This document shows positions 32,753 to 39,990 of a DNA stretch of 40,466 nucleotides, one piece after another. The position numbers and the translations under genes were made by a program. Below the pieces are notes generated by a model, which made no database searches, was not told where the DNA came from, and was given only the letters and a program-made list of their open reading frames with translations. This stretch comes from a virus: IMG/VR virus record IMGVR_UViG_3300037427_002949, positions 1 through 40,466 of that record, one strand, 5' to 3'. Positions within the stretch are counted from its first letter, which is position 1, and each line of letters opens with the position of its first letter.

Positions 32753-33183
32753 AATTTAATACATCCTACATTTTTTTCATTGATGCTATAGTATACCCTC
32801 TTTACTCCCATGTGTGCAAGTACACTTTGGCACATTTGACAAGGTTTTGACATCTTCAAATCTCCCGTTCGGCCTATTCGGACCACATATACATCTGAGC
32901 CGGCGGTTTTTGTGCGGTCGACTCCTAGTATTGCCCCTAGCTCTGCATGGTGAGTGGCATGCCCACAAGCCTTGGCTCGAAATCGGTTTGCCCAGCCTAT
33001 ATGACTATTCTTATTGTATGCAGAGTTGAGTATTGATCCTCCACGAACCAGCAAGGCGCCATGGCGATAATCTGGAAATTCTGACGCTTCTGCTGCTCGT
33101 TTTGCTGACTCAATGTACCGGCGGTGCCGGCCTGAACTTGCAAATGTTGAAACAATGCTTTCGTCGGAGTACAGAGTGTACAT
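32749..33183 (-). CDS. Deoxycytidylate/cytidine deaminase-like enzyme
   Basis: 144 residues. The zinc and catalytic motifs of the deaminase fold are clear: HHAELGAI (His79, Glu81) and PCQMC (Cys115, Cys118). These bind zinc and a water that attacks the cytosine ring. In phages of this type the enzyme usually turns dCMP into dUMP for thymidylate synthesis, which would fit the dUTPase nearby in the genome. The ATG has GGAGG about 9 bases upstream. It is the first gene of the long operon and is regulated by the hairpin and promoter at 33193-33238. Substrate (dCMP, free base or RNA) is inference. Confidence 0.85.
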   Translation of the reverse strand: MYTLYSDESIVSTFASSGRHRRYIESAKRAAEASEFPDYRHGALLVRGGSILNSAYNKNSHIGWANRFRAKACGHATHHAELGAILGVDRTKTAGSDVYVVRIGRTGDLKMSKPCQMCQSVLAHMGVKRVYYSINEKNVGCIKL

Positions 33184-33192
33184 AATTAAAAA

Positions 33193-33228
33193 CCTCCATG
33201 TTATGATATATTATACCAAACATGGAGG
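33193..33228 (-). promoter_or_regulatory. Inverted repeat masking the deaminase ribosome site in read-through mRNA
   Basis: Arms CCTCCATGTT (33219-33228) and AACATGGAGG (33193-33202) flank the -10 box. The second arm holds the GGAGG ribosome site. The promoter's own transcript starts near 33203 and lacks the first arm; a transcript from upstream has both arms and would pair. T4 genes such as e use this arrangement. Confidence 0.6.
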
Positions 33229-33238
33229 CTCAAGTCAA
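33210..33238 (-). promoter_or_regulatory. Sigma70-type promoter of the deaminase operon
   Basis: The minus strand shows TTGACT (33233-33238), a 17-base spacer and consensus TATAAT (33210-33215). The expected start is about 33204, giving a leader of about 20 bases. Confidence 0.8.
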
Positions 33239-33246
33239 GTACTTAT

Positions 33247-33768
33247 TTACAGATAATCTACTGTTGTAATATAACCACCGTCAATGTCGTAAACAGTAGT
33301 GTAGATCTCATAGCTCATTTCTGAACCACATCGGAGAGCGCCCGATTCAATTGCGGCGTACATCCAAACGCCATCGTATGCGACGGTATCCAAACCGTAG
33401 TATGGGTCGACCCAACCGGGCCATGCCCATTCCTGAAACCAGATATCATCGCGCATTGGGAAACTGGCTGCGAGGCCGTAGTTATCGTAGATATCTACCC
33501 ACACTTCGTCGATCATATCAAGGTATCCACTAGTGTGATCGACATCTGCTTGGTGATACCAAACATAATAACCCTTATGAGGATCGAGCCAACACTCAGC
33601 GTGAGTATCGATCACCATTGGTGCACCGTACCCAGACTGACTGGGGCTGGACTCTACAACATACGAATCGTGCCCATTCGAATACCCGGGCTTGATAGTT
33701 CCTCCCGCCTCCCATGTACAGCCAGTGAAAAGAAAAGCGGTCGTGAAAATAGCTGCGATTGAGCGCAT
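33247..33768 (-). CDS. Exported lipoprotein of unknown function
   Basis: 173 residues from ATG 33768, where AGAGGTG lies 3 bases upstream. Residues 1-16 are a signal peptide (MRSIAAIFTTAFLFTGC) with an atypical lipobox F-T-G-C, so lipid attachment is likely but not certain. The mature part is rich in Tyr, Trp and Asp, with repeats of the type WVDxYxxYGL (positions around 95-105 and 125-140), and probably all beta. Longer in-frame starts run into repeat DNA and are unlikely. It is the second gene after the 34179 promoter. Superinfection exclusion is a common job of phage lipoproteins and is only a suggestion. Confidence 0.6.
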   Translation of the reverse strand: MRSIAAIFTTAFLFTGCTWEAGGTIKPGYSNGHDSYVVESSPSQSGYGAPMVIDTHAECWLDPHKGYYVWYHQADVDHTSGYLDMIDEVWVDIYDNYGLAASFPMRDDIWFQEWAWPGWVDPYYGLDTVAYDGVWMYAAIESGALRCGSEMSYEIYTTVYDIDGGYITTVDYL

Positions 33769-33784
33769 ATACACCTCTTGGGGG

Positions 33785-34129
33785 TTATCGAGTAGATCGG
33801 CGAGTGGTAGTGCCACGCTTGGTGCGCGTTGGTGCGCGGTGGCTTTGGTGGGGGCGGCGAGTGGTAGTGCCACGATGGACAATTACCGAGTTGCGATGCC
33901 GGGGGTGTGCGTGATACACTGTGCCGCGCGGGGGCGGTCCAGAACGGCGAACCCATGAAGTATTGACATAGACATAATGCCACTGGATCGACACGGATCC
34001 GGGGGTGATCACCACAGCCGGTTGAACTGGTGGTGGGGCAAACACAACTGACGGTGTTACGTGAGCATGCGCTGAGAAACAGCCTGTGCTCGCTAGTGCC
34101 ACAAGGGCTAATAGAATGTTTGTTTTCAT
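33785..34129 (-). CDS. Small lipoprotein with basic Thr/Arg repeats
   Basis: 114 residues. A typical lipoprotein signal (MKTNILLALVALASTGC) with the lipobox S-T-G-C at 14-17. Residues 25-60 are Pro/Val-rich, and the C-terminal half is strongly basic and His/Thr/Arg-rich with a repeated RGTTTRR. The gene is encoded partly by a 20-base direct DNA repeat. AAGGAG precedes the ATG. It is the first gene of a two-gene unit behind a strong sigma70-type promoter, so early expression in the envelope is expected. Confidence 0.65.
   Translation of the reverse strand: MKTNILLALVALASTGCFSAHAHVTPSVVFAPPPVQPAVVITPGSVSIQWHYVYVNTSWVRRSGPPPRGTVYHAHPRHRNSVIVHRGTTTRRPHQSHRAPTRTKRGTTTRRSTR
33798..33874. repeat. 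20-base direct repeat in lipoprotein gene
   Basis: Identical 20-base copies lie at 33798-33817 and 33855-33874. They encode the two RGTTTRR copies. They suggest duplication within the gene and are a possible site for deletion. Confidence 0.85.
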
Positions 34130-34150
34130 AACGTTTCTCCTTATATTATT

Positions 34151-34179
34151 AATATACCATCTATTGAGTAATTAGTCAA
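34151..34179 (-). promoter_or_regulatory. Sigma70-type promoter of the lipoprotein unit
   Basis: The minus strand shows TTGACT (34174-34179), a 17-base spacer and TATATT (34151-34156), followed by AAGGAG and the lipoprotein start. Confidence 0.75.
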
Positions 34180-34208
34180 GCTCTTTTTTAAAAAGAATTA
34201 AACTTTTC

Positions 34209-35327
34209 TTATTCATCGGTGCCACCATAGAATTCATCGGCCGATCCTTCTCTTTTATCAAATTTCTGAACAACTTCAATGTCCATAATTTGTTCGACCC
34301 TTGCAAGGAACTTCTTGTCCTCAAGCTTCTTGACCCATTTGGATGCCTGAAATCTTTCCTCGCTTCCATTGTCATATACTAGAGTATACCACGCACCAGA
34401 CTGCTTAATGTGATCTGAACCCTTAATGGCTTCAAACCAAGATTCCCGATCCTGTACTCCAACAGCGTCGGCGCCCCAGAGAATTTTAAAGTTGCATTGA
34501 CGACCTTGGGTACCAAATCGGGATTTCTCCAACTTTACTTTTACCTCTGAGCCGATTCGGAAGCCCTTCTCATCTGTAAGGAAGCTAGCCTTAGCCTTGC
34601 GGCGAGTGAGCCAAATCCGAAGGGAATATGCGTAAATCATCGCTTTACCTCCGGGTGTCATGTAAGGCGTAACAAGGGCTTCTGATGGCGAGCGAGTAAT
34701 ATTAGACTTAAGCTGATTTAGAACCAAAAACGTGCTTTGTGAGTTGGCGATTGGAACTGTAAGTTTACTCATACCCTTTGCAAGAATTCGCGCTTTTACT
34801 GCCATTGAGGATTGAGGATTGAAATCTCCCTCGACATCTGAGATCGATGGCGTTAGGGCCAGAGAATCCCAGATAAACAGCATACGGTTTTCGTTATTTG
34901 CTAAGAGATCCTGAATCGTCTCTAGCACGAACTCAACTGAGGTTGCTTGCACGTACAAGAGACTATCGACATCGCAGCCTGCGCGTTCAAGAAAGCCCGG
35001 ATCAATTGCAGACTCTGAGTCGAAATAAATCGTGTCAATTCCCATCTTTTGGGCGTTTGCCGCCACTTGGGCTGCAAGGAACGACTTACCAGAAGCCTCA
35101 AGGCCGGCGATCTCAGTTACCTTTCCTACTGGGATGCCTGCCCTTGTGCCTTTGCAGACAATAGAATCCAGCCACCTTGAGCCAGTAGGAATCCAATCTT
35201 TAACTGCTGTCGGATTATCCCCTGACAGATCGTGTGCGACTTCCATGCCGGCTTTTTTATTGATAATTGCGCGCATGTCGGAAATGGACATTTTGCCGGC
35301 ACCTGTGGCTTTTTTTCTTCTTGCCAT
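34209..35327 (-). CDS. RecA/UvsX-type recombinase
   Basis: 372 residues. Walker A is GLEASGKS (75-82) and Walker B lies near FIWDSLA (Asp154); TIYFDSES and VLNQLKSNITRS mark the rest of the RecA core. The N-terminal segment is UvsX-like rather than bacterial. It forms filaments on single-stranded DNA for recombination, replication restart and repair. AGGAG precedes ATG. A terminator separates it from the ssDNA-binding protein gene, so it needs a promoter; a weak one may lie near 35357-35385 (TATAGT, -35 TTATCA). Confidence 0.95.
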   Translation of the reverse strand: MARRKKATGAGKMSISDMRAIINKKAGMEVAHDLSGDNPTAVKDWIPTGSRWLDSIVCKGTRAGIPVGKVTEIAGLEASGKSFLAAQVAANAQKMGIDTIYFDSESAIDPGFLERAGCDVDSLLYVQATSVEFVLETIQDLLANNENRMLFIWDSLALTPSISDVEGDFNPQSSMAVKARILAKGMSKLTVPIANSQSTFLVLNQLKSNITRSPSEALVTPYMTPGGKAMIYAYSLRIWLTRRKAKASFLTDEKGFRIGSEVKVKLEKSRFGTQGRQCNFKILWGADAVGVQDRESWFEAIKGSDHIKQSGAWYTLVYDNGSEERFQASKWVKKLEDKKFLARVEQIMDIEVVQKFDKREGSADEFYGGTDE

Positions 35328-35362
35328 TAATAACTCCTGAACTGGTCTTCTTTGTAACTATA

Positions 35363-35396
35363 TAAAAATGTGAGGCACCTGATAACCCTGTGCCTC
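35363..35396 (-). terminator. Rho-independent terminator after the ssDNA-binding protein gene
   Basis: A 7-base stem (GAGGCAC at 35390-35396 in minus-strand reading with GTGCCTC at 35372-35378), an 11-base loop, and on the minus strand ATTTTTA beyond it. It lies about 17 bases after the stop codon at 35413. Confidence 0.65.
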
Positions 35397-35412
35397 CCTG
35401 TGGGCCGCGTCG

Positions 35413-36156
35413 TTAGGCTAGAAGTTGATCGAAGGCTTCGTCAACACTACTAGTCTCCTTCTCAGTATTGTTGTAGCGAGTAGTTTCACTAGAACGTTCC
35501 TCCGCACCGTCATCATCGGAGAGGAAAGCGTCTAGGAGCGCCTCAACTTCTTCCGCAGACTTCTTTTCAAAGAGCCCATCAATAGGCGGAATGTTGGAGA
35601 TCAGCTCAGCCACATGGTCCTGAGATTCGACTAACTTACTAGTCTTTCGGCGAGGTTGGATTTTGGTCTGCGGGAAGGATGCTCCTGCCGGCTTACCATA
35701 ATTAACCGTCAAATCGGTACCCTCATCAATATCCGTAATATCGCCATAATCCGGATTGAGTACCAAAGTCAGCAGGGTTTCATATGCGGTCTTTCCATAA
35801 CCCCAAATACGAATTCCTTGCTTCTCTTCACCACGTACAAGCACGGGACTGAAGAATCGCTGCCGGGCGGTCAGGGACTTGGCCATCTTGACCGAGTCCT
35901 CGGTACCCTCGTCGTACAAAGCACGAACGAAGTTACATACCGAACACTGTTCGCCGTAGTTCTTCTTGGGACATAAAAATCCGCTAGCAGTACCCACGTT
36001 ATAGTGGAAATAATAATCCTTGAAAGGATCACCGTCTTCGGGGGCCACGATTCGAATATCCTGATCCCCATCCTGTGGACGCCAGAAGTTATTCTTGCCT
36101 CCACCACTCTTGAGCGCGCTCAGTTTTGCGCGCATTGCTTTCATATCAATTGCCAT
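35413..36156 (-). CDS. T4 gp32-like single-stranded DNA-binding protein
   Basis: 247 residues (T4 gp32 has 301). A zinc site is formed by His51, Cys62, Cys71 and Cys74, spaced as in gp32 (H, C, C, C). The OB-fold core follows (FSPVLVRGEEK, IWGYGKTAYETL). The N-terminal basic helix allows cooperative binding, and the acidic C-tail (AFDQLLA at the end) recruits partners. It covers single strands in replication and recombination. A 75-base leader separates it from the promoter. It is its own unit with a terminator. Confidence 0.9.
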   Translation of the reverse strand: MAIDMKAMRAKLSALKSGGGKNNFWRPQDGDQDIRIVAPEDGDPFKDYYFHYNVGTASGFLCPKKNYGEQCSVCNFVRALYDEGTEDSVKMAKSLTARQRFFSPVLVRGEEKQGIRIWGYGKTAYETLLTLVLNPDYGDITDIDEGTDLTVNYGKPAGASFPQTKIQPRRKTSKLVESQDHVAELISNIPPIDGLFEKKSAEEVEALLDAFLSDDDGAEERSSETTRYNNTEKETSSVDEAFDQLLA

Positions 36157-36221
36157 TGTTTTGCTCCTTTTTGCACTTTGGCTATAGTAGAATCAGCAAA
36201 TGTTCTGATCCTCTGTTATTA

Positions 36222-36250
36222 AATATAACACTGCTTTATATAAAAGTCAA
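36222..36250 (-). promoter_or_regulatory. Sigma70-type promoter of the ssDNA-binding protein gene
   Basis: The minus strand shows TTGACT (36245-36250), a 17-base spacer and TATATT (36222-36227). The TGA stop codon of the upstream gene lies within the -35 box. Confidence 0.75.
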
Positions 36251-36534
36251 GTATTATTTTTAAAAAAGTTTGTGTCTTCCATTTCTTCCTCTGCGACATC
36301 CTCTACAGTGGTGTTCCAATTAAAGACACGAAAGTTGTTTGCATCGAGATCCCAGACAGTCTCTTTGCCCTCTGCTAGCATCTTTTGTCGAGCAGTAGTG
36401 CGGGCCTCGGACACATCGTTCCCCTTCACGCGTTCTGCAAGGAAGGTATCTGGTAGGTCTGTAAGACGAATGAATCGCATTAGGCGCGATGATCCGTCTG
36501 CTTTAGTGAATGTTCCGGTGTAGGTTTTCATCAT
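36247..36534 (-). CDS. Small phage protein of the DUF2693-like type
   Basis: 95 residues. It begins MMKTYTGTFTKADGSSRLMRF, a form I associate with small DUF2693-type phage proteins that fold as a short beta sheet. A central helix (EARTTARQKMLAEG) and an acidic C-terminus follow. AGGAATATAA precedes the first ATG; the second ATG is one codon on. It overlaps the tubulin-like gene and shares that operon. Function unknown. Confidence 0.6.
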   Translation of the reverse strand: MMKTYTGTFTKADGSSRLMRFIRLTDLPDTFLAERVKGNDVSEARTTARQKMLAEGKETVWDLDANNFRVFNWNTTVEDVAEEEMEDTNFFKNNT

Positions 36535-37376
36535 TTATATTCCTGAATTGAATTAGTGTACGCTTTACAGTATACAAAATTTTCTTTATAATTTGTAGGG
36601 TAAATTCCATAAGAAGTGTCAATTTCTTCTTTTTCGGATTGGTTTAAGTATTCATCGATTTTGTTGTTAATATCTCCGTCAACCTCCAATTGTTTTTTGT
36701 TGATAGCAAAATAATACCTCTTTTGGCGAATGTTGTCAAGTGGAAAAAACAAATTTTCTTGATCTTTTTCACCAAACTTAGAAAAACCATAAGTACAAAT
36801 ACGGTTAACCTCTGAGATTGATGACAAGTCTGCCATGATAGGTTTACTGTTCTCAAACACATTTACCATGTGCACAGTATTAACTAGCAAGCCATTTAAG
36901 GCATCATAATAACCTATAATCGGTGTTTTGCCCAAGATGTCCTTAAGCGTGTTGTTGCTAATTACACTAAATGATTCGAAAAGACCTGATCTGGCATACT
37001 CTTGTAGAACTCCGAATGTGGAGCGTTCAGTTACCTGTGCCTTTTTGCTCATTCTTCGCTCTCCTCCCTTGATATACATGATGTGAATTTTTCGATCACG
37101 AACCTGTTCTAGCAAAGCCAAGGATAAACCAGAGATCTTTCCAGAACCAGCCAAAACAAATCCAAATTCAGGCTTTACGTTTTTCAGAAAATTCTTGACA
37201 GAAGGACAGTTTTTTTCGTACTCTTCTGTTGAAGAAAATGGGCTGATGTCATAATATCCGTCTTTCTTAAGACCTTCGATTCCGCTATCAATCCGATAAC
37301 ATTGATATTGCGGAAAGTTTGCAAATTCATTTACTATGTTGACACCTGCTGCGCCAAGACCTACAAGCTTATCCAT
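36531..37376 (-). CDS. Divergent tubulin/FtsZ-like protein
   Basis: 281 residues. The start VGLGAAGVNIVNEFANF (5-21) has the first strand, Gly-rich turn and helix of FtsZ/TubZ/tubulin. Near residues 72-90, GFVLAGSGKISGLSLALLEQV stands where the GTP-binding GGGTGTG loop should be; only Gly and Ser partly remain. ERSTFGVLQEYARSG and SNNTLKDIL (140-148) match the later FtsZ layout of a long helix, then an Asn and a loop. A second domain and a helical tail are shorter than in PhuZ (about 315 residues). A tubulin-like role (filament or DNA or nucleus positioning in the cell) is inference, and GTPase activity is doubtful. It lies between the polymerase and ssDNA-binding protein genes. Confidence 0.6.
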   Translation of the reverse strand: MDKLVGLGAAGVNIVNEFANFPQYQCYRIDSGIEGLKKDGYYDISPFSSTEEYEKNCPSVKNFLKNVKPEFGFVLAGSGKISGLSLALLEQVRDRKIHIMYIKGGERRMSKKAQVTERSTFGVLQEYARSGLFESFSVISNNTLKDILGKTPIIGYYDALNGLLVNTVHMVNVFENSKPIMADLSSISEVNRICTYGFSKFGEKDQENLFFPLDNIRQKRYYFAINKKQLEVDGDINNKIDEYLNQSEKEEIDTSYGIYPTNYKENFVYCKAYTNSIQEYK

Positions 37377-38559
37377 GAATTTTTAACTCCCTTAAAGAAC
37401 CGTAATTTTTACCTGCATGCAAGTTTACCACAAATTTTCCAAGCCTTGTAGAAGAAAACGTTTTAACGAGCCCCAATAGCTCCTGACGGTCTTCGTCCGC
37501 CAAATCAATCACCACACTGTCGTGAACAATAAGAGCGATTGTAGAGCGTTTGTGGGCCAGTAAACGCCTAATCTTGTATGCCTGCTCCAGTACCATGTCT
37601 GCACATGTACTTTGAACGATGTAGTTCAATGCATGGAAACGATCTGCCGGGATCTTTCTATTATATAGGGTTTCTACATTTTCGCCGTCCCAGTATTGAC
37701 CCAACACTATATCACGGTCATAATGCTTGTTCAGCATCTGATCTTCTGAATCTGGATTGTACAGCCAAGCAAAGGCGCGCTTCTTGGCTTCTGCTCTAGT
37801 TTGTACTTCAGAGAATATATTCTGGATATTCCAGTTGTGGATATCAATCTCTGGCTGGTCCTTGCCTGCTAGGGATAGTAACACCCTCAATTCTGCCGCA
37901 TTAAAATCTAACTCTACAAACCAATCGTTTTGCGGCTCCAAGATCGCACGAAACTCCTTTTTCATTGTTAGAATAGGAAAACTATTCGGCATTGTAGTGA
38001 GTCGGCCGGTTTTGGTACCATTAACAATGTATTTACAGTATGGTTGATTTTTTCGTGTTTTCTTCAAAAAATTTCTAGCCTGCAGATTGGCTCTTTTTGA
38101 CTTAAGACTGTCAGGATTCAGATTTAGTTTTTGGTGGCTAATTTCATGCACCATTTTCATGACTTCTAGCATGTGACGATAATTTTCTGGTTTTTCGTAG
38201 TTATCGAAAACATACTGCGTGATCTTGTTTTTGACCTCGCATAAGTCAACAAGGTATCTTTCTGGTACTAGATCGAAGAAGCAATTCTCATGCATGCAGA
38301 TCTTGGCTGCACCAAAGGATTTATAATACGCCCTCAATCGGCTGGAAATTTCCTCCCATTCTTCTTTTAGGTGTTCTGGGCACATCTCTGATATGTTTTG
38401 CTCTCCGTACAGGCTAGCGTACTCGATCTCACGATCTTCAAGATAGGGGGCATAAGACCATGTGCGTGATAGGGCCGCGGGAAGCTCCTCATATTCTAAG
38501 GTACCCTCTGAGTAGAAGCCAATACAGTGGTCTTTATTATCTAACGTTTGGAAAAGCAA
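37369..38559 (-). CDS. Compact family-A (Pol I-like) DNA polymerase without exonuclease domains
   Basis: 396 residues, roughly the polymerase fragment only. Motif A is VELDFNAAELRVLL with the catalytic Asp218; motif B is RAEAKKRAFAWLYN; motif C reads IALIVHDSVVIDL, with Asp347 kept but the usual HDE changed to HDS. TKTGRLTT and NYIVQSTCAD are other typical sites. There is no 3'-5' proofreading domain. I chose TTG at 38559 because an AGAGG site lies 5 bases before it; the GTG at 38565 overlaps that site. It lies behind a promoter with the same -35 as groEL. Its role beside DnaE may be lagging-strand or repair synthesis. Confidence 0.9.
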   Translation of the reverse strand: MLFQTLDNKDHCIGFYSEGTLEYEELPAALSRTWSYAPYLEDREIEYASLYGEQNISEMCPEHLKEEWEEISSRLRAYYKSFGAAKICMHENCFFDLVPERYLVDLCEVKNKITQYVFDNYEKPENYRHMLEVMKMVHEISHQKLNLNPDSLKSKRANLQARNFLKKTRKNQPYCKYIVNGTKTGRLTTMPNSFPILTMKKEFRAILEPQNDWFVELDFNAAELRVLLSLAGKDQPEIDIHNWNIQNIFSEVQTRAEAKKRAFAWLYNPDSEDQMLNKHYDRDIVLGQYWDGENVETLYNRKIPADRFHALNYIVQSTCADMVLEQAYKIRRLLAHKRSTIALIVHDSVVIDLADEDRQELLGLVKTFSSTRLGKFVVNLHAGKNYGSLRELKIHG

Positions 38560-38577
38560 TTTCACCTCTTGAATAAT

Positions 38578-38606
38578 ATAATAACCGATTAAGACTAAAC
38601 TTGCAA
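38578..38606 (-). promoter_or_regulatory. Sigma70-type promoter of the family-A polymerase operon
   Basis: The minus strand shows TTGCAA (38601-38606), a 17-base spacer and TATTAT (38578-38583). The -35 box lies in a 14-base palindrome, AAACTTGCAAGTTT (38597-38610). Confidence 0.65.
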
Positions 38607-38678
38607 GTTTTTTTTGAAAAAATAAAAAATCTCAAAAATTTGGCGGCGGTAAAATTTGAAGGATCGCACTTTTGGGGT

Positions 38679-39959
38679 TCAATGCCTCAGAGTGCCCGGG
38701 GATGGAGCGTCTGCTTTCCTCTTCTCTTCTTCATCGCGTGTGGTTCTTCTATGATGATTGAATGCGTAAGAGCCTGCTCTTCTAGTCGTCTTGCAGGCAT
38801 CTTCGTTAATATATCTTAGGGCCCTTTCCATGCCCTTTACGTTGGCAAGTTCCATTGCTCGCTCTGTGATATTGGAGATTCTTTGCGGTGTAAAAGCTTC
38901 GTCCTCTTCCATACTTCTAAAGGTTACATATTTTTCTAAAAAGTATTCTTCTCCATGGTCAGCTATCAAGTCAAACATATCAACCCTGTAACGCTGGGTT
39001 CTATGGCTCACGTAATCCCCCAAGCCGTTCCTTTTCGGACCAATAACGGCAGGGCGGCGAGCGACATATGTATTGTAGTACTCAGTAATCATGCCCTTGA
39101 AAGCATTATACCCTAGCAAATAGGCTGGTTCGTAACCGCCGCGGATCACCCTACTTGCATTCTTGAATCCCCTGTTCACCAAGTACTTTTGCATGGCTGG
39201 GGAGTTGAGGTCCGCTACGATCCTCCACGGACAATGCTTATCGATTCTGAACCCAAACTGCATTGCAGCATTTTGATAGAAATTCCAGTTTGGGCTTCCA
39301 TAGCACTCGTTTACTTTTATTTGATCGTCGCTAGCGTTGAAATCAGCTAAATCAATTGCTAGTCCTGTAATACTTAAGTCACAGAACCCGCTTCTGATGA
39401 AGGCTTCAAAAGTAAAGGGGAGGGCGCGGCAAAACATTTTAAAATAATTGTGAAATTGCAGATAGAAGCTATCAAAATCATGAATTTTTGAATGCAACTT
39501 GTTGTTGTCTAGATGATCCATAAAAGCGGCGAAGGATGCCTCGCGATAGTTCCTGTATAACCGCGTTGCTGACCTGTGGCCGCGTTTGGGGCGCGGCGAA
39601 TTTAACCAGCCGGCGTCTGCGCTAATTTGATTTTTAAACTGCGCTGTATCAAATGCATCCATAAAGTCGTTGAAGGCGTCTGCTACAAATGAAAAAACTC
39701 TTACAAGTTGGGGCCCGCTTTGGTTTTTTGGAGCTTGCAAGTTGCGTTCTTTGAGCACAATGGGCACCCATGTTCTGTTTAAGACACGACCATACAGCAT
39801 CCGTTCGCCACGTTCGAAATCGTGCACGTTTTTGCTTATATTTCCCTTGTACTTTGCGCCGGGTTCGTGCACAACAGTATACAAGAGCCTATAGTAGTAG
39901 GAGGTCATTGCAGAAAGCTTATTGGTGCCTTTAAAATTTGCTGGATCTGTTAGTTTCAT
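38679..39959 (-). CDS. Unknown 426-residue protein, probable virion structural protein
   Basis: I do not recognise the family. It begins MKLTDPANFKGTNKLSAMTS and is rich in aromatic and basic residues (Tyr, Phe, Trp, Arg, Asn), with no membrane segment or enzyme motif. The composition and an Asn/Arg/Tyr-rich C-terminal region (residues 265-420) with a charged tail resemble large phage baseplate or tail proteins. The ribosome site is weak. It lies 31 bases after a gene with tail-like features and ahead of AT-rich DNA before the polymerase promoter. Confidence 0.5.
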   Translation of the reverse strand: MKLTDPANFKGTNKLSAMTSYYYRLLYTVVHEPGAKYKGNISKNVHDFERGERMLYGRVLNRTWVPIVLKERNLQAPKNQSGPQLVRVFSFVADAFNDFMDAFDTAQFKNQISADAGWLNSPRPKRGHRSATRLYRNYREASFAAFMDHLDNNKLHSKIHDFDSFYLQFHNYFKMFCRALPFTFEAFIRSGFCDLSITGLAIDLADFNASDDQIKVNECYGSPNWNFYQNAAMQFGFRIDKHCPWRIVADLNSPAMQKYLVNRGFKNASRVIRGGYEPAYLLGYNAFKGMITEYYNTYVARRPAVIGPKRNGLGDYVSHRTQRYRVDMFDLIADHGEEYFLEKYVTFRSMEEDEAFTPQRISNITERAMELANVKGMERALRYINEDACKTTRRAGSYAFNHHRRTTRDEEEKRKADAPSPGTLRH

Positions 39960-39990
39960 ACTATTATATATCTCTGGTCTTAATTATTGA

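Noticed and set aside
33769-33882. Longer N-terminus for the lipoprotein at 33247-33768
   Set aside because: It consists of repeat DNA from the neighbouring gene in another frame and would hide the signal peptide.
35357-35385. Promoter for the RecA/UvsX gene (TTATCA, 17 bases, TATAGT)
   Set aside because: The -35 box is poor and the site overlaps the terminator hairpin; noted in the gene entry only.
38597-38610. 14-base palindrome AAACTTGCAAGTTT as a terminator
   Set aside because: It has no loop and the T-run lies on the wrong strand for minus-strand genes; it more probably frames the -35 box.
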